This document shows, in pieces, positions 22,169 through 29,082 of a stretch of DNA of 29,082 bases. Under the pieces are notes generated by a model, which ran no database searches, had not been told where the DNA came from, and saw only the letters and a program-made list of their open reading frames with translations. Origin of the DNA: an uncultured Sphingomonadaceae bacterium (GTDB lineage Bacteria > Pseudomonadota > Alphaproteobacteria > Sphingomonadales > Sphingomonadaceae); the NCBI GenBank assembly GCA_938003725.1, contig CALKXX010000234.1, positions 1 to 29,082 on the forward strand, written 5' to 3'. The first letter of the stretch is position 1, and every line of letters begins with the position of its first letter. A program made the translations under genes and the position numbers.

Positions 22169-23836
22169 ATGATGAACTTCACCGTCAAGCCGATAAGTGC
22201 AGCAAAAAGCGACGCCGCTGAAATTGATGGTTTTGTCTTTGACGCGCCGTTGCTGCGCGCCTTTGAAGGGGAGGCGGACCCCTATCTCTATGGCGCTATT
22301 GCCGACCAATATCGCGGGCGACCCGTATATTGTGGCAAAGCGGTTCAAAGAGCGAAACGGCGGTTATTATGCCTGATTGATGACGATCGCGATGGCCAAT
22401 TTGAGGGCTATAGCGTCGCACGCGGGCAAGGCGGGTCAAACCCGCTTAACGCGACGATCATGGGGCCGGTGTTACCCATGAAATCAGCCGCCGGATATAC
22501 CGTAATGGCTGGACCCGATCTTCCGTCCTTTAAGGTGACAATGACCAATTGCGGAAAGGATTGGGACAGGCCGCATTACGCGATGAATGTCGATGATATT
22601 CCCGCGAAGAATTCGGAAATTGATATAAATGCGTTGCTCGCTGCCACGGCCGGCAGTGACAGGCAAACACGCATGCAGTTGCAGCGCCTGTTGGGTGGTC
22701 AGACACCATCTGCGCCTTGTGAGCAGGGCGACCGTCTTTATAGCGTTGCCGGAATTGACCCGGTCAGCGTCCCGAAGAGTGGCATTTTGGCGGAAGTGGA
22801 CGCATTCATCTTTGCGGTCGGAAAAAAAACCAAAGAAACCAGCTTGCAACTGCGCTCGGTTCAGGTCCCTGACCGGCTCTACCGGGTCGAAGGCCGCGGG
22901 CTTGTGCCGCTGTCTGTGGGGTTGAGCTATAATCAGCGCGACTTGTTAACCGCACAGCGCTTTGACAAGCCATTTCTAATGGCCAAGGGGGGCCTTGTTT
23001 CGTCTCCCGGTATCAAAACGGTTGATGACGTGATTCTCGAGTTTGACATAGAGCATGGCTATATCGGCAAGTTGACCAGCGAAATCAGTATCCGGACGTT
23101 ATTGTCCAGTCGTTCGCTGGATGCCGGGACAGTGGTTTATGGCGTACCAATGCAGACGTCTCGAACGCTTACCATTAACGGCATCCCACAAAATTTGGGC
23201 CGGCCAACCCGGCCCTCTCGGGAAATTAACACCCGTCTGGTCTGGTGCGCTCCAGTAAGAGATGAAGACGCCATCCGCGATGAGGATCGCCACCGGATAG
23301 GCACTTCTGTCAGTTATACAGATAGCTGCATCAGTGATCAGGGCGGCGTACAACATACCATATTGAAAGGCCGAACACCCAGTTTTCAGGTATCGTCGTT
23401 CGGCTATGACGCCAACACTGCGACCAATGACGGTCCCGTCCCGGTGGAGCGCAGCGAAGGCGATTTTGGAGCGCCGCTGAAAATGCGTTTCATCGTCGCC
23501 GGAATATGGAGCAATGCCATTCACCTCAAACGACAGATTTATATTGGGGATGAACTGGCTAGTGAGAAATTGGAATATCTCCGCCGTGCTCCGAATCGGG
23601 AATCCGTTCTGACGTTGGCGGGTACGACCATTAGGCTCTCCGCACCAACAGGGAGCAAGGACCAGATTCAAACGCGCGAACGCAAGTCAAAAAACTGGAA
23701 TGTTGAAGAAGCCGTGACCGTTGTCGTCGAGGGAGATCTGAAAGCCGGCGATTCAGTTAGATCCCGAACCGGATTGGGCAAACGGGAGTCAGAAATACGC
23801 CCTGAGGTAAATTCCAAAGAGATATCTGTGCTTTAG
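22169..23836 (+). CDS. Large uncharacterised protein, probably the body of a broken gene
   Basis: 555 residues from a double ATG at 22169/22172 without a good ribosome site. No signal peptide or known domain was found. The frame is continuous with the upstream ORF across TAA 22118, with 16 open codons between, so the ancestral protein was probably about 660 residues and secreted. The sequence is beta-rich with scattered Cys (for example LLCLIDDDRDGQFEGY, which looks like a short Asp-rich calcium-type turn). The C-terminal 40 residues are charged. It converges on gmk with a 5-nt gap. Whether the shortened product is made is uncertain. Confidence 0.65.
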   Translation: MMNFTVKPISAAKSDAAEIDGFVFDAPLLRAFEGEADPYLYGAIADQYRGRPVYCGKAVQRAKRRLLCLIDDDRDGQFEGYSVARGQGGSNPLNATIMGPVLPMKSAAGYTVMAGPDLPSFKVTMTNCGKDWDRPHYAMNVDDIPAKNSEIDINALLAATAGSDRQTRMQLQRLLGGQTPSAPCEQGDRLYSVAGIDPVSVPKSGILAEVDAFIFAVGKKTKETSLQLRSVQVPDRLYRVEGRGLVPLSVGLSYNQRDLLTAQRFDKPFLMAKGGLVSSPGIKTVDDVILEFDIEHGYIGKLTSEISIRTLLSSRSLDAGTVVYGVPMQTSRTLTINGIPQNLGRPTRPSREINTRLVWCAPVRDEDAIRDEDRHRIGTSVSYTDSCISDQGGVQHTILKGRTPSFQVSSFGYDANTATNDGPVPVERSEGDFGAPLKMRFIVAGIWSNAIHLKRQIYIGDELASEKLEYLRRAPNRESVLTLAGTTIRLSAPTGSKDQIQTRERKSKNWNVEEAVTVVVEGDLKAGDSVRSRTGLGKRESEIRPEVNSKEISVL

Positions 23837-23841
23837 AGGCG

Positions 23842-24501
23842 TTAATCCTGCTGCATCAAATCGCGGACAAAACCGATCAGCCCGGTTTGCCGTGCGCGGC
23901 GCAGGCGCTCGGTCGCCAATATCTGTTTCACCTTTTCAAAACAGGCGTCGAGATCGTCATTGACGAGGACATAGTCATAGCCGTCCCAGTGACTGATTTC
24001 GTCAGTGGCGCGCTGCATCCGGCTGTCGATAATCTCGGGACTGTCGGTGGCGCGGGTTTCCAACCGCTCGCGTAGCTGGCTCAGTGAGGGCGGCAATATA
24101 AAGACGCGGACGACGTCCTGGCCTGCGCGCTGGTACAATTGCTGGGTGCCCTGCCAGTCAATGTCGAACAGCACATCCTGACCCGCCTCCAGGCTTTGCT
24201 GCACGGGCGCGGCCGGCGTGGCATAGCGGTTGCCGAACACCGTTGCATATTCAAGAAACGCGTGGTCGGCAGCCATTTCTTCAAATTCGTCGCCGCTGAC
24301 GAAATAATAATCCTTGCCATGTTCTTCACCGGGTCGCTGTTGTCTGGTTGTGACGGAAACCGACATTGCGATTTCATCATCTGCCTTCAAAAGCAGGCGG
24401 GCGAGTGTGGATTTACCCGCCCCGGATGGGGAGGAAAGTATGAAGAGCAAACCGCGACGCTGAAGCGTTCCGCTATTTTCTGTTGAGATGCTGTCGGCCA
24501 T
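23842..24501 (-). CDS. gmk: Guanylate kinase
   Basis: 219 residues, the normal length. It transfers phosphate from ATP to GMP, giving GDP for nucleotide and (p)ppGpp pools, in the cytosol. The P-loop SPSGAGKST is at 24-32. The GMP-binding region has SVTTRQQRPGEEHGKDYYFVS (about 49-69) and YATVFGNRYATP (about 85-96). The lid region has RLETRATDSPEII. The ATG follows a 16-residue tail typical of alphaproteobacterial Gmk. It is divergent from the transporter gene with 94 bp between. Confidence 0.97.
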   Translation of the reverse strand: MADSISTENSGTLQRRGLLFILSSPSGAGKSTLARLLLKADDEIAMSVSVTTRQQRPGEEHGKDYYFVSGDEFEEMAADHAFLEYATVFGNRYATPAAPVQQSLEAGQDVLFDIDWQGTQQLYQRAGQDVVRVFILPPSLSQLRERLETRATDSPEIIDSRMQRATDEISHWDGYDYVLVNDDLDACFEKVKQILATERLRRARQTGLIGFVRDLMQQD

Positions 24502-24595
24502 AGCGGCTATTGACCGACAAGGGCGCTTGCCGTCAAGGTGGTTTTGCGCGCAGCGCGCTAATGACAGGACGCTTTTTTGCCGCTATTCGAGCATA

Positions 24596-25708
24596 ATGTT
24601 TCAAAGCCGTATCAGCACGATATTCTATGCGTTGGGAATCACCATCATGGTCGGCTGGCTGTTCTATGTCGGCAAGGACATCATCCTGCCGATTGTGACG
24701 GCGATTATATTGTTGCAGATACTCTACGCTGCGAGCGCCGCGGTCGCACGGTTGCCGGGGCTGGGGCGGACCCCACTGTGGATGCGTGCGGCACTGGCGC
24801 TGGTTGGCGTGCTTGCCCTGATCTTCGGTATGTCGCGGATGCTGGTCGCCAGCTTGCAAAATCTGATGCCCTCGTTGCCGCGCTACCAAGCCAATTTGGA
24901 AGGCCTGTTTGTCGCATGGTTCCCGGCACCTAGCGAAGAACCAGAGCCAGAGATGGCGGATATGGTGGCATCACCATCATTACTATTTGACCGCGGGGCC
25001 GAAGCCGTTTCAAAAGGAATCAGCGAGTTTGCCGGCAAATTTTTCACCGAACTGGATATTGCGGCGCTGGCCCAATCGGTGTTGTCTTCGCTTACATCCT
25101 TTGGCGGTTTTGTATTTATAACGATACTTTATGCCTCATTCATGCTGAGCGAGATCACCGGATTTACCGACAAGGTTTGCCGGGCGTTTGGATCGGACAA
25201 ACGGGCCACGGATACGCTCAGCATCGTTGCTCGTATCAATCACGATATCGGTAGCTATCTGGCGACCAAAACACTGATCAATGTCATATTGGGTGTGATC
25301 TGCTGGGTCATTTTGATGGCACTGGGTGTCGAATATGCGGCGCTTTGGGCGATCATTATCGGCGTGCTCAACTATATTCCCTATATCGGGTCGATCGTTG
25401 GCGTCGCCTTTCCCGCTTTATTTTCAGTGGCGCAGTTCGGATCGCTGACTATTCCCTTGGTTGCAACCGGGTTGATGACCACGGCACAGGTAATCATCGG
25501 CAATGTTGTCGAGCCGCGTATGCTCAGCAAATCGGTGAATTTGAGCCCGATGGTGGTCTTGATAGCATTGGCAATCTGGAGCAGCTTATGGGGGATATCC
25601 GGCGCGATACTGGCGGTGCCGTTCACGACCATATTGATGATCGTACTGGCCCGCAGAGAAGGTACCAAACCGATTGCGGCGCTGCTCTCCGCCGATGGCA
25701 ATGTTTAA
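24596..25708 (+). CDS. AI-2E family (PerM-type) transporter
   Basis: 370 residues from the ATG at 24596. A frame from 24488 overlaps gmk and has an untypical start. About seven hydrophobic segments are visible: two pairs near the N-terminus (residues 8-46 and 60-86), a polar loop with acidic Pro-rich sequence (about 110-150), then segments up to 355. The C-terminal half contains the family pattern NYIPYIGSIVGVAFPALFS and VEPRMLSKSVNLSPMVVLIAL. The family includes TqsA and PerM. Substrates are rarely proven, so a signal-export role should not be assumed. It converges on the MFS gene with a 24-nt gap. Confidence 0.9.
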   Translation: MFQSRISTIFYALGITIMVGWLFYVGKDIILPIVTAIILLQILYAASAAVARLPGLGRTPLWMRAALALVGVLALIFGMSRMLVASLQNLMPSLPRYQANLEGLFVAWFPAPSEEPEPEMADMVASPSLLFDRGAEAVSKGISEFAGKFFTELDIAALAQSVLSSLTSFGGFVFITILYASFMLSEITGFTDKVCRAFGSDKRATDTLSIVARINHDIGSYLATKTLINVILGVICWVILMALGVEYAALWAIIIGVLNYIPYIGSIVGVAFPALFSVAQFGSLTIPLVATGLMTTAQVIIGNVVEPRMLSKSVNLSPMVVLIALAIWSSLWGISGAILAVPFTTILMIVLARREGTKPIAALLSADGNV

Positions 25709-25732
25709 GCGAAAGAGCGATAGGACCCGGGC

Positions 25733-27022
25733 TTAGGATGTTGCGAGATCAGGCGATCTGTTCAGGACCGGCGGTTTGAGTAATATCGCCGCCACAAAGG
25801 ATAGTGCCAGCATCACCGTCCCGATATTGAATGCAGTGCCATAGTTGCCCTGTGCTTCGTAAATATAGCCGGCACCAGCGGGCGCCATGGCGACAAAGGG
25901 AAGCAGGATTGGCGCGAAGATAGAGTTAATTCTGGGGAAGCTCTCCTGACCAAAATAATTGCTCATCATAGCCGGGGCGACGGCGAATTTTGCGCCATAG
26001 CAAATGCCCGCGATAAAGCCGGTTATGGCCAAAACCGAATAGCTGTTCGCCAAGGAAAATAGGCCAAAGCTGAGCATGAAAGCTCCCATAATGGCCGCCA
26101 CCAACCAACGCAGTTCTATCCGGTCACCCAATATCCCGGCTGGAATGCGGCCCATGCCGCTACCCAAAATGAAAATCCCCATCAGCGAGGCGGTCTGCAG
26201 TTTTGAGATACCGATGTCGGTCAGATGGAGGGCGCCGTGGGTGATGATGAAGGTGCCAATGCCCAGATAGGTAATCGCGATGATCATCATCAGATATATC
26301 GCCGGCGTTCTTGCCACTTCCTTGATTGTCCAGTTTTCGGCGCTGCGGTACGTGCGCGGTTTGTTGGCTGCGATCTCGCCTGGTGTACTTTCTGCATCGG
26401 GATCGACACCGTCGGGATGCTGCCCGATATCGCTGGGACGATTGACAAGAAATTGCACGAGCACCAGCGCGACGAGAAGGACCGCAACACTGATCATCCA
26501 GCCGGCCTGCCAATTGCCGAACCGTTCGATCGCCCCGGTCAGAACGGGTTGCGCAAAAAATCCGCCCACCGCGCTGCCGGTAACGAAAATACCCAGCACG
26601 GTCGCACGCCGAATGTTGAACCACTGGATGACCAGCGTTTGCCCGCATATCGGGCCGGTCAGGGCAAAGGATATTCCCACGATCAGGCCCCAGGCGATGG
26701 TCCATTGCCAGATTTCCGTGACCAGAAAGATAATCAGCAACAGCCCGGAAAGCATGATCATCAGGCCCGTGGTCAGGGTCATTCGGACACCCCATTTGCC
26801 AATCATCCAGGCGGTGACGGGATAAAATACCCCCAGCATGACGAACCCCAGACTGTGGGCAATTGACGCTGAACCACGGTTCCAATCCATCGATTCGACC
26901 ATTGCCGGGAAAATTGCCGAATAGGCAAAATATACAAAACCGGTAGCGGCGAACTGGATCAGGAAAAGCAAAGCAGCATTGTTCCAGCCATAGAATTTCC
27001 CGCTGGTCGTGTTGAAAGCCAA
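25733..27022 (-). CDS. MFS transporter, OFA / monocarboxylate-like
   Basis: 429 residues from a TTG at 27022 with GGAG 7 nt upstream. Twelve hydrophobic segments in two sets of six are separated by a polar central loop (about 195-235). The N-terminal YGWNNAALLFLIQF and the helix-5 region LGIFVTGSAVGGFFAQP resemble oxalate/formate antiporter and monocarboxylate transporter-like proteins. It probably moves a small organic acid across the inner membrane. A TGTCA-G-TGACA palindrome at 27074-27084 is a possible operator. It is a single-gene unit. Confidence 0.88.
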   Translation of the reverse strand: MAFNTTSGKFYGWNNAALLFLIQFAATGFVYFAYSAIFPAMVESMDWNRGSASIAHSLGFVMLGVFYPVTAWMIGKWGVRMTLTTGLMIMLSGLLLIIFLVTEIWQWTIAWGLIVGISFALTGPICGQTLVIQWFNIRRATVLGIFVTGSAVGGFFAQPVLTGAIERFGNWQAGWMISVAVLLVALVLVQFLVNRPSDIGQHPDGVDPDAESTPGEIAANKPRTYRSAENWTIKEVARTPAIYLMMIIAITYLGIGTFIITHGALHLTDIGISKLQTASLMGIFILGSGMGRIPAGILGDRIELRWLVAAIMGAFMLSFGLFSLANSYSVLAITGFIAGICYGAKFAVAPAMMSNYFGQESFPRINSIFAPILLPFVAMAPAGAGYIYEAQGNYGTAFNIGTVMLALSFVAAILLKPPVLNRSPDLATS

Positions 27023-27073
27023 GCTGTCTCTCCTGCTCCGCCTTCATGGCGATCTTTGACCAGCTTACAATAA

Positions 27074-27084
27074 TGTCAGTGACA
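27074..27084. promoter_or_regulatory. Short palindrome upstream of the OFA-like MFS gene
   Basis: TGTCA-G-TGACA is a perfect 11-bp odd palindrome about 52 bp upstream of the MFS start. It could be an operator half-site pair. No regulator is adjacent. Confidence 0.25.
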
Positions 27085-27091
27085 ATCAACA

Positions 27092-27457
27092 TTGCTATTG
27101 CGCTGCATTGATGGGGTCGTGGTTTGTCTGGCCGTGCTGGTCGAAGGTGCGTGGGAAGTAATGGAAAACAGCGCGGTCGTCATTGATCGTTACCGTGAAG
27201 CCACGATTTCCTATGGCTATGAAGGGGATAGCCTCATCAACTCCATGGCGGACATCGTCTGGGTGCTGGTCGGATTCTTCATGGCGTCGCGGCTTCCATG
27301 GAAAGCGACATTGGCGCTGGCAATCCTATTTGAGCTGATGACCGGCTATCTAATCCGTGACAATCTGACGCTCAATGTGCTGATGCTGACATTCCCGGTT
27401 GAAGCGGTGAAAGACTGGCAGGCGGCGGGAACGGGTTACCGGCTGACCGGCAAATAG
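27092..27457 (+). pseudogene. DUF2585 gene lacking its 5' third
   Basis: The 121 codons match the C-terminal two thirds of DUF2585 membrane proteins: VEGAWEVMENSAVVIDRYRE, GDSLINSMADIVW and LIRDNLTLNVLMLTFPVEAVKDWQ are typical blocks. Family members are usually close to 190 residues and begin with about 70 more residues and further membrane helices. Here homology begins at the first codon, the only start is a TTG without a ribosome site, and a TGA lies four codons upstream. The missing part is replaced by the MFS promoter region, which suggests a deletion or rearrangement. Confidence 0.7.
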
Positions 27458-27464
27458 TGGATTG

Positions 27465-27734
27465 TCAGGCCGCCGTTTTCTCTTTCGGAACCGGCTTTCC
27501 CTCAATATCAATCACCTGGTCCGTGGCCGGTACCGGATCGTCCCGTTCTTGCGCCCGGTCATACAGGGCTTTTGCGACCATCGCGCCTCCGACCAACAGC
27601 GCGCCCGGTATGGACCGGGTGGCGATGCGGGTTGCGATCAGGCCCAGGCCAAATCCGACTATGCCGTTTCCACCTCCCCGTTTGCGGGCTTCATTGCCGA
27701 CAGCGGCGGTGGCCAAATTGCGTAATAGTGACAT
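27465..27734 (-). CDS. Small Gly/Ala-rich protein
   Basis: 89 residues with AGGA 9 nt before the ATG. The N-terminus is a short basic amphipathic stretch (SLLRNLATAAVGNEARKR). Two weakly hydrophobic Gly-rich segments follow (about 24-40 and 43-58). The C-terminus is polar and ends PVPKEKTAA. Similar small proteins are known from sphingomonads without function. It may associate with the membrane. It converges on the DUF2585 remnant with a 7-nt gap. Confidence 0.65.
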   Translation of the reverse strand: MSLLRNLATAAVGNEARKRGGGNGIVGFGLGLIATRIATRSIPGALLVGGAMVAKALYDRAQERDDPVPATDQVIDIEGKPVPKEKTAA

Positions 27735-27762
27735 GGGTTTTAATCCTTTAATGGCACAGGTT

Positions 27763-27945
27763 CTATAAACATATGCGTGACATAGGGGAATGGAATTTTA
27801 ATTCCCGCATCATCCAGGGCGAGAACAGCACCACTATCGCGATGACCAAACTGGGGACCACCACCACCGCACTTTCCCACATGGATTGCAGCTGTGTTAT
27901 CAGCACTTCAATTGTATTCAGTGACATATTAACGGTATCGTTCAC
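27763..27945 (-). pseudogene. Possible amino-terminal fragment of an MscS-type channel
   Basis: A 60-codon frame from GTG 27945, with a more natural ATG at 27927. Residues 7-42 (SLNTIEVLITQLQ, then a Trp and a hydrophobic VVVPSLVIAIVVLF) resemble the first transmembrane helix of small MscS mechanosensitive channels. After that the sequence is unrelated and stops. The rest of a channel gene is not found nearby. Either a truncated gene remnant or an unrelated single-span peptide. Confidence 0.35.
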
Positions 27946-28009
27946 GAGGCCCTTTACGGGAAGCTAGGGGGGAAAGCGTGCGCATTTTCTGGGCCTATTG
28001 ATGTTCGAA

Positions 28010-29082
28010 CTAGATCATATCTTCCGGATTAACATAGCGGACAAACGTCTCTTCATCAACCAGACCCAATTCCAGAGCCGCCTCGCGCAGGCTGATTTCC
28101 CGCTTGTGGGCATGTTTGGCGATTTTTGACGCATTGTCATAGCCGATGACCGGAGCGAGCGCCGTGACCAGCATCAGGCTGTTTTCAACCAGGCGGTCAA
28201 TCCGTCCTTCATTGGCCTGCAACCCGTCGATGCAGCGTTCAGCAAAGCCGGACATTCCAATGGACACAATTTCTATGGAACGCAGGACATTGGCACCGAT
28301 CAGCGGTTTGAAAACATTCAGTTCCAGATGCCCTTGCATGCCGCCGACCGTAACCGCCTGATGATTGCCGATTATCTGTGCGGCGATCATGGTCAGCATC
28401 TCGCATTGGGTCGGGTTCACTTTGCCCGGCATGATTGAGCTGCCCGGCTCATTGGCAGGCAGGTTCAATTCACCAAGACCGGATCGCGGGCCGGAACCAA
28501 GCAGCCGAATGTCATTGGCGATCTTGGTGAGGGAAACGGCGAGGGTATTCAACGCGCCCGATAGCTCCACCATCGTGTCATGCGCTGCCAATTCCGCAAA
28601 TTTATTGGGTGCAGAAACAAATTTGAATCCGGTTATTTTGGAAATTTCCTTGGCGATATGGTCGCCGAAATTCTCTGGTGCATTCAGCCCCGTACCAACC
28701 GCTGTGCCGCCCTGCGCCAATTGATGAAGGCGCGGCAGGACGGCTTCGACGCGGTCGCGCGATGCGACCAGTTGGGCGGCATATCCGGAAAACTCCTGCC
28801 CCAGGGTCAGCGGTGTCGCGTCCTGCAGATGGGTGCGGCCGATTTTTACAATGGCTTTCCAATCCTGTGCCTTTTGCGCCAGCGCATCGTGCAATTGTTC
28901 CAGCGCCGGAAACAGCTCAACCTCTAGCGCCAGTGCAGAGGCGACATGCATCGCGGTGGGAAAACTGTCGTTGGATGACTGTCCGCGATTGACGTGGTCA
29001 TTTGGGTGAACAGGGTCTTTGCCGCCGCGCTTGCCGGTCAGATTCTCGTTCGCAATTCCGGCAATGACCTCGTTCACATTCA
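28010..29082 (-). CDS. fumC: Class II fumarate hydratase, partial
   Basis: The C-terminal 357 or so codons of a class II fumarase. The gene continues past the right edge, so about 105 N-terminal residues are missing (family length near 460). It hydrates fumarate to L-malate in the TCA cycle, as a cytosolic homotetramer without an iron-sulfur cluster. Visible landmarks are HPNDHVNRGQSSND near the edge, GRTHLQDATPLTLGQE (a substrate loop) and the family signature GSSIMPGKVNP. The ORF offers a GTG near the edge, but this is internal to the protein. Confidence 0.97.
   Translation of the reverse strand, partial: NVNEVIAGIANENLTGKRGGKDPVHPNDHVNRGQSSNDSFPTAMHVASALALEVELFPALEQLHDALAQKAQDWKAIVKIGRTHLQDATPLTLGQEFSGYAAQLVASRDRVEAVLPRLHQLAQGGTAVGTGLNAPENFGDHIAKEISKITGFKFVSAPNKFAELAAHDTMVELSGALNTLAVSLTKIANDIRLLGSGPRSGLGELNLPANEPGSSIMPGKVNPTQCEMLTMIAAQIIGNHQAVTVGGMQGHLELNVFKPLIGANVLRSIEIVSIGMSGFAERCIDGLQANEGRIDRLVENSLMLVTALAPVIGYDNASKIAKHAHKREISLREAALELGLVDEETFVRYVNPEDMI

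Noticed and set aside
1..29082. tRNA, rRNA, tmRNA, RNase P RNA, CRISPR arrays, transposases
   Set aside because: No diagnostic motifs or regularly spaced repeats were seen on reading both strands. Short or divergent RNA genes could still be missed without a covariance search.

Overview
The window looks like chromosomal DNA from an alphaproteobacterium, most likely a sphingomonad (order Sphingomonadales). This is inferred from four things: protein styles typical of that group, an alphaproteobacterial SOS box (GTTC-N7-GTTC) upstream of uvrA, a 23-bp copy of a dispersed repeat common in sphingomonads, and core genes uvrA, gmk and a fumC cut by the right edge. No rRNA, tRNA, CRISPR array, transposase or integrase was found.

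Layout. 1-770: a secreted Arg/Asn/Tyr-rich protein. 770-9961: two divergent acyl-CoA catabolic operons around a 160-200 bp control region. The leftward operon is MFS transporter, ACAD11-type acyl-CoA dehydrogenase, Zn-alcohol dehydrogenase, ACAD11-type phosphotransferase, SDR. The rightward operon is a pair of acyl-CoA dehydrogenases plus an SDR. The split kinase and dehydrogenase pair suggests 4-hydroxyacyl-CoA breakdown through a phosphorylated intermediate. 9981-11350: a lipoprotein gene whose Shine-Dalgarno lies in a perfect 16-bp inverted repeat, then a secreted DUF4197 protein.

11350-12620 is about 1.2 kb with no conventional gene but many signals: a 24-codon leader-like peptide, DnaA-box-like sites, an intrinsic terminator with T7 tail and no gene in front of it, a perfect TGTGA-N6-TCACA site exactly 41.5 bp upstream of the start predicted from an extended -10, three further hairpins, and a 29-codon hydrophobic ORF. 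This is the best candidate for undescribed biology (one or two small RNAs and small proteins).

12618-16173: an M15-type peptidase, a small membrane protein translationally coupled to a membrane desaturase/hydroxylase, a very GC-rich helix-turn-helix protein carrying the dispersed repeat inside its reading frame and a nested hairpin in its leader, and a DUF3592-like gene with a damaged 5' end. 16388-19339: uvrA. 19500-20969: a compact, AT-richer three-gene cassette of two lipoproteins and a small acidic protein, function unknown. 21143-21805: a secreted protein. 21846-23836: one large secreted-protein gene that appears broken by a frameshift and an in-frame stop.

23842-29082: gmk, a PerM/AI-2E-type transporter, an OFA-like MFS transporter, a 5'-truncated DUF2585 gene, a small Gly/Ala-rich protein, a possible mscS amino-terminal fragment and fumC. 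Four damaged or truncated genes in 14 kb suggest either ongoing gene decay or base-level assembly errors.
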